From positions 7,316,001-7,380,000 of the forward strand of contig NZ_CP063373.1 of NCBI RefSeq assembly GCF_015160855.1: a stretch of 64,000 bases of DNA, read 5' to 3'. This DNA comes from Streptomyces ferrugineus (GTDB lineage: Bacteria; Actinomycetota; Actinomycetes; Streptomycetales; Streptomycetaceae). Below, piece by piece: positions 32,814-40,600 of the stretch. The notes under the pieces are model-generated. The model searched no databases and was not told the DNA's origin. It saw only the letters and a program-made list of their open reading frames with translations. The position numbers and the translations under genes are program-made. The first letter of the stretch is position 1. The number at the start of each line of letters is the position of its first letter.

Positions 32814-34184
32814 ATGCGCGCAAGCAGACTCCCCGGATCCCTGGCATGTTTCCTCGCCCTGGCGCTCACGGCCGCCGGCTGCGGCCTCTCCGGCGGCTCC
32901 GACGAGGGGGAGGCCACGGCCGGCGGATGCAAGGTCGACAAGGCGAACGTCGGGTCCGGCGCTCTCTCCGGCGACGTCAAGGGCGACATCACCTTCCAGA
33001 CGACCAACTTGAAGAAGGACTTCGGCGACTACTTCAACGGTGTCATCGCCGCCTTCGAGAAGGAGCACCCGGGCACGCAGGTGAAGTGGATCGACGACCC
33101 GGGCGACGCCACCTTCACCCAGCGCCTGGTCGCCGACGCACAGGGCTGCACGCTGCCGGACGTGGTCAACATCAACGTCAACACGGCGATCGCGCTGACC
33201 AAGAACGGCTATCTCCTCAACCTCGACCAGAAGGCGCCGGACGCGGGCAAGCCGTTCACCGCCGCCATGTGGAAGTCGAGCACCTACGCCGAGGCCGACG
33301 GCACCAAGGTGCACAGCGTGCTGCCGTGGTACTCCGGCGGCATCGTGCAGACCTTCAACACCGACCTGTTGAAGGAGGCGGGCCTGGATCCGGCCAAACC
33401 TCCGACGACCGTCCTGGGGCTGTTCGACGACGCCGAGAAGATAGCCAAGGCCTCCGACGGCAAGTACTTCGCCTTTCTCGCCAACCCCCAACACCGCATC
33501 CCCGCCGACTGGCAGCAGATGGACATCAAGGTGCTGTCCGAGGACGGCAAGAAGTTCACCTTCGCCGACGACCCGAAGACCGTGCAGTGGGTCGAGGGCA
33601 TGACGAGGCTCTACAAGGCGGGGGCGATGCCGAAGGACTCCCTGTCCTCCACCCAGGACCCGGCCAACGTCTACGGACAGGGCAAGCTGGCCTACGGCCC
33701 GACCAACCCCAACTTCCTGCGCTTCATCCAGCAGAACAACCCGACCGTCTACGAGAAGACGGGCGTGGCCCCCTTCACGCTGGACGCCCTCGGCCACACC
33801 GTCGGCGCCCCGCAGTACATCGGCGTGGCGTCCACCAGCAAGAACGCGGTGACCGCGCTGGCCTTCGCGCGGTTCCTGACCAACGCCGAGAACCAGCTGG
33901 CGTGGGCGAAGGACCCGAACGTCGTCATCTTCCCCTCCACCACCGCCTCGCTGGACGACCCGTTCTTCCAGTCGGTCAAGGGCACCGATCCGTTCGCCGA
34001 GGCCCGCAAGATCGTCGCCAGTGACCGCAAGACCGCGACCGCCGACGAGATCGCCCTCACGCCGGGCGAGCTGAACGCGATCGTCGCCCAGATCCAGCTG
34101 GCCATGCAGGGCAAGAAGAGCGCCCAGGACGCGCTGGACGAAGCCCAGGCCAAGGCCAACAAGCTGATCGAGCAGGCCGGCTGA
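32814..34184 (+). CDS. Sugar ABC transporter substrate-binding lipoprotein
   Basis: A 456-residue extracellular solute-binding protein family 1 member. Signal peptide with lipobox TAAGC (about residue 23); AGGAGG at 32802-32807 sets the ATG at 32814. Domain marks: DYFNGVIAAFEKEHPGTQVKWID, LPDVVNINVNTAIALTKNGYLL, VLPWYSGGIVQTFNTDLLKEAGLDPAKPP, and TSKNAVTALAFARFLTNAENQ. Class 1 proteins of this type bind oligosaccharides. First gene of an importer operon with two permeases. The operator upstream links it to the mannosidase and SIS genes. Confidence 0.92.
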   Translation: MRASRLPGSLACFLALALTAAGCGLSGGSDEGEATAGGCKVDKANVGSGALSGDVKGDITFQTTNLKKDFGDYFNGVIAAFEKEHPGTQVKWIDDPGDATFTQRLVADAQGCTLPDVVNINVNTAIALTKNGYLLNLDQKAPDAGKPFTAAMWKSSTYAEADGTKVHSVLPWYSGGIVQTFNTDLLKEAGLDPAKPPTTVLGLFDDAEKIAKASDGKYFAFLANPQHRIPADWQQMDIKVLSEDGKKFTFADDPKTVQWVEGMTRLYKAGAMPKDSLSSTQDPANVYGQGKLAYGPTNPNFLRFIQQNNPTVYEKTGVAPFTLDALGHTVGAPQYIGVASTSKNAVTALAFARFLTNAENQLAWAKDPNVVIFPSTTASLDDPFFQSVKGTDPFAEARKIVASDRKTATADEIALTPGELNAIVAQIQLAMQGKKSAQDALDEAQAKANKLIEQAG

Positions 34185-34186
34185 CG

Positions 34187-35227
34187 ATGGCTCAGCACAC
34201 CGCATCGGACAAGGCGCCCGTCCCCGCTCCCCCGGGGGCGGGCGCCCCGCGCCCCGGCGCTTCCCCCACACCGCCTCCGCCGGGGCTGCTGCGCCGCACC
34301 CTGCGCGCCGTCACGCCCGGCCCGGCGCCGGACGCGGGGGGCGCGGCGCTGTATCGCCGCTGGTGGCTGCCCTGGCTGTGGATGCTCCCGGCGATCGTCG
34401 GCACCACCGTCTTCGGGGTGTTCCCGTTCCTCAACACGATCCTGGTGTCCTTCACCGACGCCAAGCCGCTCGGCGGCGCGTACGACGTGGTGGGTCTGGA
34501 CAACTACACCCGGATGCTGGGGGATGCGGACTTCTGGCTGGCCACCCGCAACAGCCTGCTGTACGCCCTGATCGTCGTCCCGCTGATGGTGCTGCTGCCG
34601 CTGCTGCTCGCGGTCCTGGTGGAGAAGAACCTCCCGGGCATCGGCTTCTTCCGCTCCGCGTTCTACACCCCGGTCCTCGCCTCCTCCGTGGTCGTGGGCC
34701 TGAGCTGGCAGTGGCTGCTGAGCGACCAGGGCCTGGTCAACACCTGGCTGCAGAAGGCGCACATCATCCGCGACGCCATCCCCTTCCTGTCCGACTCGTG
34801 GCTGATCCTGCTGTCGGCGATGGGCCTGACGCTGTGGAAGGGCCTCGGCTGGTACATGATCTTCTACCTGGCCGCGCTCGGGAACGTGCCCAGGGAACTG
34901 CACGAGGCGGCGGCGGTGGACGGCGCGGGCGCGGTGCGCCGTTTCTGGCATGTCACGGTCCCCGGCGTCCGCACCTCGATGATGCTGGTCGGCACCCTCA
35001 CCGGCATCGGCTCGCTGCGCGTGTTCACCGAGATCTACATGCTCGGCGGCGCCACCGGCGGCCCCGGCGGTGCCGACCGCACGCTCCCCTTCTACATCCG
35101 GGACGTCGGCCTCGACCCGCTCACCGGCAACGCCGGCTACGGCGCGGCGGTCAGCGTCGCCCTGTTCGCCCTGACCCTGGGCCTCACGCTGCTCGCGCAG
35201 CGCCTGACCAAGGAGGACGAGGCATGA
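34187..35227 (+). CDS. Sugar ABC transporter permease (MalF-like)
   Basis: A 346-residue membrane permease. A long Pro-rich N-terminus (~1-55) precedes six helices (WLWMLPAIVGTTVFGVFPFLNTILV, LLYALIVVPLMVLLPLLLAVLV, VVVGLSWQWLL, LILLSAMGLTLWKGLGWYMIFYLAAL and others). The EAA loop reads LHEAAAVDGAGAVRRFWHVTVPGV. Starts two bases after the binding-protein stop. Partner permease follows with an ATGA overlap. No ATPase gene is nearby. Confidence 0.92.
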   Translation: MAQHTASDKAPVPAPPGAGAPRPGASPTPPPPGLLRRTLRAVTPGPAPDAGGAALYRRWWLPWLWMLPAIVGTTVFGVFPFLNTILVSFTDAKPLGGAYDVVGLDNYTRMLGDADFWLATRNSLLYALIVVPLMVLLPLLLAVLVEKNLPGIGFFRSAFYTPVLASSVVVGLSWQWLLSDQGLVNTWLQKAHIIRDAIPFLSDSWLILLSAMGLTLWKGLGWYMIFYLAALGNVPRELHEAAAVDGAGAVRRFWHVTVPGVRTSMMLVGTLTGIGSLRVFTEIYMLGGATGGPGGADRTLPFYIRDVGLDPLTGNAGYGAAVSVALFALTLGLTLLAQRLTKEDEA

Positions 35228-36072
35228 TGCCCCGCTGGCGCGACTACGGCCGCCCTCGCGAACTCGCCCTGCGCTACCTGCTGTTGATATTCGTCCTGTT
35301 CATCACGGTCGGCCCCCTCCTCTGGCAGGTGCTGTCCTCCCTCAAGGGCCCCACCGAGGACGTCTTCGGCTCGGGCGCCTCCCTGATCCCACACCACCCC
35401 ACGCTGCGGGCCTACCGCGAGGTCTTCGCCCAGGTCCCCGTGGGGACGTACATCAGGAACAGCCTGTTCGTCGCGGCCCTCTCCATCACCAGCCAGCTCG
35501 TCTTCTCCACCATGGCCGGCTACATGCTCTCCAAGCCCGCCTGGAAGGGCCGGGGGCTGGTCTGGGTGCTGCTGATGGCGTCCATGATGTTCCCGTTCGA
35601 GTCGATCATGGTGTCGCTGTTCCTGAGCATCCGGGACATGGGCCTGGTCGACCATCTCGTCGGCGTCTGGCTGCCCGGGTTCGTCGCCGCGATCAACGTC
35701 CTGATCATGCGGGCCGCGTTCCTCGCCGTCCCGCGCGAGATCGAGGACGCGGCGATGCTGGACGGGGCCGGCGAGTGGAAGAGATTCCGGCACCTCTACC
35801 TGCCCTCCGCCTACGGCGCGATCCTGGTCGTCACCATCAACACCTTCATCAGCGCCTGGGACGACTTCCTCTGGCCGCTGATCGTGCTGCGCTCGGAGGA
35901 GCAGTTCACGCTGACGCTGGGTCTGGCCCGGCTGCAGACGTCGTCCTTCGGGTACGACCAGCGGCTGGTGATGGCGGGGTCGGTGATCTCGGTGATTCCG
36001 GTGCTGGTGCTGTTCGTGATCACGCAGCGGTGGTTCTACAAGGGGGTCTCGTCGGGGGCCGTGAAGATCTGA
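35224..36072 (+). CDS. Sugar ABC transporter permease (MalG-like)
   Basis: A 282-residue membrane permease with six helices (LALRYLLLIFVLFITVGPLLWQVL, YIRNSLFVAALSITSQLVFSTMAGYML and so on), and an EAA loop reading EIEDAAMLDGAGEWKRFRHLYLP. The ATG at 35224 overlaps the preceding stop; a second ATG follows directly at 35227. The C-terminus WFYKGVSSGAVKI is the usual ending. Its last 37 bases overlap the end of the minus-strand GH3 gene. Needs an ATPase from elsewhere, in Streptomyces typically the shared MsiK. Confidence 0.93.
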   Translation: MMPRWRDYGRPRELALRYLLLIFVLFITVGPLLWQVLSSLKGPTEDVFGSGASLIPHHPTLRAYREVFAQVPVGTYIRNSLFVAALSITSQLVFSTMAGYMLSKPAWKGRGLVWVLLMASMMFPFESIMVSLFLSIRDMGLVDHLVGVWLPGFVAAINVLIMRAAFLAVPREIEDAAMLDGAGEWKRFRHLYLPSAYGAILVVTINTFISAWDDFLWPLIVLRSEEQFTLTLGLARLQTSSFGYDQRLVMAGSVISVIPVLVLFVITQRWFYKGVSSGAVKI

Positions 36073-38279
36073 GTCGGTACGGCGGTCAGCGCCGCCCGCG
36101 CCGACTCGGCGACGCGGAACTCGACCGCGGTGCCGGGCGGGACGGCGCCGGCCGGGAAGGTGACCGTGCGGGTCTCGCCCGGCGCCAGGTCCACGGCCCG
36201 GAACCCGCACAGCTCCAGCGTGCGCGGCCACACGGGGGTCCGCAGCCGGCGCAGATAGAGCTGGGCGACGCAACGGCCCTGACGACGGCCGGTGTTGGTG
36301 ACGTCGGCCTCGACGGTGCTCCCGGACAGCCGCGGTGGGCCGTAGGCGAAGCCCGTGTACGACAGGCCCTGTCCGAAGGCGTACGACGGCTCGGCGCTCT
36401 CGTCGACATAGCCGCCGTACTCGGTGTCCTTGTGGTTGTAGTGGACGGGGAGCTGGGCGGCGGAGCGCGGGACGGAGAGCGGGAGGCGTCCGACGGGTTC
36501 GGCGATCCCTAGCAGCACCTCGGCGATCGCCTCGCCGCCCCACGGGCCGGGGTACCAGGCGGTGAGCAGGGCGCCCGCCGTGTCGGGCACCACATGCGGG
36601 CGGCCCTGGATCAGCACCACCGCCGTCGGCGTGCCCGTCGCGACCACGGCGTCCAGCAGCGCGTACTGGGCGCGGCCCAGCCCCAGCCCGGCCAGGTCGG
36701 CGCCCTCGCCGCAGGTCAGATGTGACACGGCCCTCCGCGCGGCCCCGTTGGCGTCGAACTCCGTCTCGGGCGTACGGGCGCTGCTGCCGCCCAGCACGAG
36801 CACGGCCAGGTCGGACGCGGCGGCCGCGGCGACGGCCTCGGGGATGCCGGAGAGATCGTCGCCGGTCAGGGCGCAGCCGCGGGCGTACCGGATGTCGACG
36901 CCGGGCGGGGCGAGGGTGTGCAGGGCGTCGAGGAGGCCGGTGCCCGTGCCGGGGCGCTGTGGGGCCGTGTAGTCGCCCGACTGGTGGGCGGTGGTGGCCG
37001 CCTGGGGTCCCAGGACGGCGATACGGGAGACGGCGGCCGGGGCCGGGAGGACGCCGTCGTTGCGCAGCAGTGTGACGGCCGCGCGGGCGAGGGCGCGGCT
37101 GACCTCGCTGCCGTCGGCCGGCGGTGGGGGCGTGCCGTGCAGCCGGTCGAAGAGCCCGAGCCGGAACTTGAGCCGCAGTACGCGTGCGACGGCGGCATCG
37201 AGGGTCCGCTCGCTCACCAGCCCCCGCTCGACCGCCTCTTCCAGATGGGTGAAGCCCTCGTCCCAGAGGCTCAGATCGACACCGGCGTCGAGCGCGAGCG
37301 CGCCCGCGGACACCTTGTCGCCGGTGATGCGGGCCAGCCGGTCCACGGCGAGCCCGTCCGCCATGACCAGCCCGTCGAAGCCCCACCGCTCCCGGAGGAG
37401 CCCGGTGAGCAGGGCCCTGTTTCCGGCACAGGGCATGCCGTCGACCTCGTTGTACGCGGCCATGACGGCTGCGGCGCCGGCCCGGATCCCGGCGTGGGCG
37501 GCGGGGAGGTGGATCTCGTGCAGTTCGCGGAGCCCCAGTTCGGACTCGGCGGAGTTGCGGCCGCCGACGGTGGCGCCCTGTCCGGCGAAGTGCTTGAGGA
37601 CGACGGGGGCCTTGTCGGCGGCGAAGTACTCGCCGGGCTCGCCCTGCATGCCGCGGACGGCGGCCTCCGTGAAGCGGGCCGCCAGATACGGGTCCTCGCC
37701 GAAGCACTCCTCGGTGCGGCCCCAGCGCGGGTCGCGGGCGATGTCGAGGGCCGGGACCAGGGCGACATGACCGCCCCTCGCCCGCAGTTCGGCGGCGGCG
37801 TGGGCGGCGGCGCGCTCGTAGAGCTCTGGGTCCCAGGTGGCGCCGACGGCCAGGTTGACCGGGAGGACGGTGCCGTCGAGGGCCATCAGCCCGTGCGGCA
37901 CCTCCTCGACGAACAGCGCGGGGACACCGAGCCGGCTGCGCTCGACGACATGCCGCTGCACGAGGTCGGCGAGGGCCGCGGCGTCCTCGGCGCCGGGACC
38001 GCTCGTGTGGTCGACACCGGACCAGGCGTCGGCGCGCTGAAGCCCGTAGAGGGCGCCGAGCCCCTCGAAGCGGTCGGTCTCGGCGTACAGGGCATCGGTG
38101 AGTTCGAAGCCGCCGTCGGGGGTGCGGCGGTAGGCGTCCCAGCCGTACATGCGCTGGTTGAGCTGGCCCACCTTCTCGCGCGGGGTCATCCGGGCGAGGA
38201 GGTCGCCGACGCGGGCGTCGACGGGGGCGGTGGGGTCGCGGTAGAGCGGGGTGTGCCGCCGCGCTGCGACGCCGCTCAT
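36036..38279 (-). CDS. GH3 family glycosidase (beta-glucosidase/xylosidase type)
   Basis: A 747-residue cytoplasmic GH3 enzyme. The barrel has RYGWDAYRR-like entry sequence (MYGWDAYRRTPDGG), ALDIARDPRWGRTEECFGEDPYL, KHFAGQGATVGGRNSAE and the nucleophile in VMADG (D308); the alpha/beta sandwich holds AVTLLRNDGVLPAP and YAFGQGLSYTGFAYG, and a C-terminal fibronectin-III-like domain ends it (VTNTGRRQGRCVAQLYLRR). The substrate sugar (Glc, Xyl, Man or GlcNAc) cannot be told from sequence. ATG overlaps the kinase stop (ATGA). Convergent overlap with the permease gene. Confidence 0.9.
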   Translation of the reverse strand: MSGVAARRHTPLYRDPTAPVDARVGDLLARMTPREKVGQLNQRMYGWDAYRRTPDGGFELTDALYAETDRFEGLGALYGLQRADAWSGVDHTSGPGAEDAAALADLVQRHVVERSRLGVPALFVEEVPHGLMALDGTVLPVNLAVGATWDPELYERAAAHAAAELRARGGHVALVPALDIARDPRWGRTEECFGEDPYLAARFTEAAVRGMQGEPGEYFAADKAPVVLKHFAGQGATVGGRNSAESELGLRELHEIHLPAAHAGIRAGAAAVMAAYNEVDGMPCAGNRALLTGLLRERWGFDGLVMADGLAVDRLARITGDKVSAGALALDAGVDLSLWDEGFTHLEEAVERGLVSERTLDAAVARVLRLKFRLGLFDRLHGTPPPPADGSEVSRALARAAVTLLRNDGVLPAPAAVSRIAVLGPQAATTAHQSGDYTAPQRPGTGTGLLDALHTLAPPGVDIRYARGCALTGDDLSGIPEAVAAAAASDLAVLVLGGSSARTPETEFDANGAARRAVSHLTCGEGADLAGLGLGRAQYALLDAVVATGTPTAVVLIQGRPHVVPDTAGALLTAWYPGPWGGEAIAEVLLGIAEPVGRLPLSVPRSAAQLPVHYNHKDTEYGGYVDESAEPSYAFGQGLSYTGFAYGPPRLSGSTVEADVTNTGRRQGRCVAQLYLRRLRTPVWPRTLELCGFRAVDLAPGETRTVTFPAGAVPPGTAVEFRVAESARAALTAVPTQIFTAPDETPL

Positions 38280-39307
38280 CCGCCGTGTCCCAGACGGGCG
38301 AGGGCGACGGCGCCCAGGCAGCCGTCCGCCACCCGGTCGAGGGCGAGTCCGAGCGGCCGGAGCCGGGCGGTGAGGAGGTCGGTGAGCGGCCCGTCGGGGC
38401 CGAGCAGCCCGCCGGTGGCGACGATCCGCTCGCCGGGGCGGGGGGCGAGAGCGCGGACGGTGTCGGTGAGGTGGTCGGCGGCCGTGGCGAGGATCCCCTC
38501 GGCGACGGGGTCGTTGTGCCGGGCGGCCTCGGCGACCAGCGGTGCGAGCCGCGCCAGTCGGACCGGTGGGCGGTCCATGACGGCGGGGAGCAGGCGCATG
38601 CGGTAGGCCTCGCGCCGGGCCCGGGTCCAGGAGGCCGTGTCGTACGGGCCCGGGGCACCCGGCGGCCGGACGTCCTCCGGCACTCCCAGGGTCCGCCCCA
38701 CCGCCTCCCCCAGCGCCGTGGGCCCGCCCCGTCCGTCCGCCATGCGCAGCGCCACCCGTGCCGCCTCCCGACCGATCCAGAAGCCGCTGCCGTCGTCGCC
38801 GAGCAGCCAGCCGTCCCCGCCGGCGGTCTCGGCGCACTCGCGTCCGGCGATGCGCACCGCCACCGCGCCGGTGCCGGCCACCAGGGCCAGCCCGTCGGCG
38901 GGGTGGCCGGGCGCGGAGGCGAACGCGGCCTCGATGTCGCTGTGGATCTCGACCGATCCGGCGCTGATGCCCAGCCGGCCCAGCGCGACGGTGAGGGCGG
39001 CGTGCGCCTTGACGCGGCCCGGCTCGTCCGGTGCCGTGCGCGAGGCGCCCGCGAACCCGCCCGCCACGGCCACCACATGGCGGCGCAGCTCGTCCGGCAC
39101 GGCTCGCGCGAGGGCCTCGGCGAGATGCTCGACGAGCTGCGGTCCGGGGACGGTCAGCGCGTTGCCGGGCCCGGAGACGCCCTCGCCCTCGGGGGCTCCC
39201 TCGATCACGGGCGCCAGGACGGCGCGCGTGCGGGTGCCGCCGGCGTCGAGGCCGACGACGTACGCCGGAGCCCGACCGGGCGAGGTTTGGTTCAAATCAC
39301 TATTCAT
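38276..39307 (-). CDS. BadF/NAGK-family sugar kinase (N-acetylglucosamine kinase-like)
   Basis: A 343-residue ASKHA-fold kinase: phosphate-1 loop YVVGLDAGGTRTRAVLAP near 15-32, GGFAGASRTAP near 100, phosphate-2-type LVAGTGAVAVR, and GGDGWLLGDDGSGFWIGREA, the hallmark of the BadF/BcrA and N-acetylglucosamine kinase group; near the C-terminus RIVATGGLLGPDGPL. It probably phosphorylates GlcNAc or a related amino sugar released by the island's hydrolases. The ATG at 39307 places an operator-like TTTGGTTCAAA within codons 4-7; a later start is not obvious. Upstream of and coupled to the GH3 gene. Confidence 0.83.
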   Translation of the reverse strand: MNSDLNQTSPGRAPAYVVGLDAGGTRTRAVLAPVIEGAPEGEGVSGPGNALTVPGPQLVEHLAEALARAVPDELRRHVVAVAGGFAGASRTAPDEPGRVKAHAALTVALGRLGISAGSVEIHSDIEAAFASAPGHPADGLALVAGTGAVAVRIAGRECAETAGGDGWLLGDDGSGFWIGREAARVALRMADGRGGPTALGEAVGRTLGVPEDVRPPGAPGPYDTASWTRARREAYRMRLLPAVMDRPPVRLARLAPLVAEAARHNDPVAEGILATAADHLTDTVRALAPRPGERIVATGGLLGPDGPLTDLLTARLRPLGLALDRVADGCLGAVALARLGHGG

Positions 39308-39331
39308 TGTCGTCCATGGTGGTTGATACAT
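39286..39331. promoter_or_regulatory. Operator-like sites between the kinase and GH-A hydrolase genes
   Basis: TTTGGTTCAAA at 39286-39296 (within the kinase start region) contains TGGTTCA, the reverse of TGAACCA. A weaker half match, ATGGTGGTTGATACAT, lies at 39316-39331. They suit control of both divergent genes by the island regulator. Confidence 0.5.
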
Positions 39332-39356
39332 TCGCGACGAACAAGAGCCGAGCCCG

Positions 39357-39362
39357 AGGAGG
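39357..39362 (+). promoter_or_regulatory. Shine-Dalgarno AGGAGG pointing to an ATC codon
   Basis: AGGAGG at 39357-39362 is five bases before ATC (39368-39370), the first codon that matches family N-termini. There is no ATG or GTG in this frame near it; the nearest usual start is TTG at 39323, inside an operator-like sequence. Confidence 0.55.
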
Positions 39363-39367
39363 ATCCC

Positions 39368-40588
39368 ATCCGTACGCTCCGCTTCGGCGTCAACTACACG
39401 CCCCGCCACGGCTGGTTCCACTCCTGGCACGACTTCGACCCGGCACGCGCGCGCGGCGACCTCGACGCGATCGCCGCCCTCGGCTTCGACCACGTCCGCG
39501 TCTTCCACCTCTGGCCGCTGCTCCAGCCCAACCGCACCCTGATCCGCACCGCCGCCGTCGACCGGCTCGCGCACCTCGTCGACCTGGCCGGCGAGGCAGG
39601 ACTCGACGTCATGGTGGACGGCGTGCAGGGCCATCTGTCGAGCTTCGACTTCTACCCGGAGTGGACCCGCGGCTGGCACCACCGCAACGTGTTCACCGAC
39701 CCGGAGGCCATCGAGGCCCAGGCCGCCCTCCTGCGCACCCTCGGCCGCGCCCTGGCCGGCCGCCCCCACCTCCTCGGCCTCCAGCTCGGCAACGAGCTCA
39801 ACAACCTGGTCGAGCACAACCCGGTGACGGCCGACGAGGTCGACCACTACCTCGACACCCTGCTGGCCGCGGCCCGCGACGGACTCGGCACCGCCGGCGG
39901 CCTGGTCACCCACTCCGCCTACGACGCCGCCTGGTACGGCGACGACCACCCCTTCACCCCCGAGGCCTCGGCCCGCAAGGGCGATCTGACGACCGTTCAC
40001 CCCTGGGTGTTCTCCGCCGACTGCGCCCGTCGCTACGGCCCCCGTTCACCACAGGTCCGGCACCTGGCGGAGTACGGCGTCGAGCTGGCCAAGGCGTACG
40101 CCACCGACCCGGCACGCCCGGTCTGGGTCCAGGAGACCGGCGCCCCCGAACCGCACATCCCGGCCGCCGACGCCCCCGACTTCGCGCGCGCCACCGTACG
40201 CAACGCGGCCGAGTGCGCGGGGCTGTGGGGCGTGACCTGGTGGTGCTCGCACGACGTGGACCGGTCGCTGGCCGACTTCCCGGAGCTGGAGTACACGCTG
40301 GGCCTGTTCGACTCGACGGGCCGCGCGAAGCCGATCGCCGAGGCGCTGGCCGAGACCGTCGCCGACCTGCGCGCACGGCCCCGCTCGCCCGAGCCCCGCG
40401 ACACCGCCCTGCTCCTGGACTGCACGCCGGGCACCCGGTCGGTGTCGGGTCCCGGCGGCGCCTACTTCGAGGCGTGGACGCGGCTGCGGACGGAAGGGAG
40501 CCGACCGGCGGTGGTCCTGGCCGACCGGGCGCAGGACGCGGAGCACTTGGCGGCGCGCGGGATCGAGGAGGTCGTACGGCCGGCCTGA
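39368..40588 (+). CDS. Clan GH-A glycoside hydrolase (GH5/cellulase-like)
   Basis: A 406-residue cytoplasmic hydrolase with a TIM-barrel layout: RFGVNYTPRHGWFHSWHDFD at the N-terminus, HVRVFHLWPLLQPN, DVMVDGVQGHLSSFDFYPEW, acid/base Glu in LGNELNN (E143), VHPWVFSADCARR, and nucleophile Glu in WVQETGAPE (E256), then GVTWWCSHDVDRSL. These two Glu are the clan GH-A pair used by beta-mannosidases, beta-mannanases and related enzymes. Start is unusual: AGGAGG points to ATC at 39368, and TTG at 39323 is the only standard alternative. Divergent from the kinase gene with shared operator-like sites. Likely a beta-mannosidase-type exo-enzyme; substrate is inference. Confidence 0.8.
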   Translation: MRTLRFGVNYTPRHGWFHSWHDFDPARARGDLDAIAALGFDHVRVFHLWPLLQPNRTLIRTAAVDRLAHLVDLAGEAGLDVMVDGVQGHLSSFDFYPEWTRGWHHRNVFTDPEAIEAQAALLRTLGRALAGRPHLLGLQLGNELNNLVEHNPVTADEVDHYLDTLLAAARDGLGTAGGLVTHSAYDAAWYGDDHPFTPEASARKGDLTTVHPWVFSADCARRYGPRSPQVRHLAEYGVELAKAYATDPARPVWVQETGAPEPHIPAADAPDFARATVRNAAECAGLWGVTWWCSHDVDRSLADFPELEYTLGLFDSTGRAKPIAEALAETVADLRARPRSPEPRDTALLLDCTPGTRSVSGPGGAYFEAWTRLRTEGSRPAVVLADRAQDAEHLAARGIEEVVRPA

Positions 40589-40600
40589 GCGCCGCCCGGC

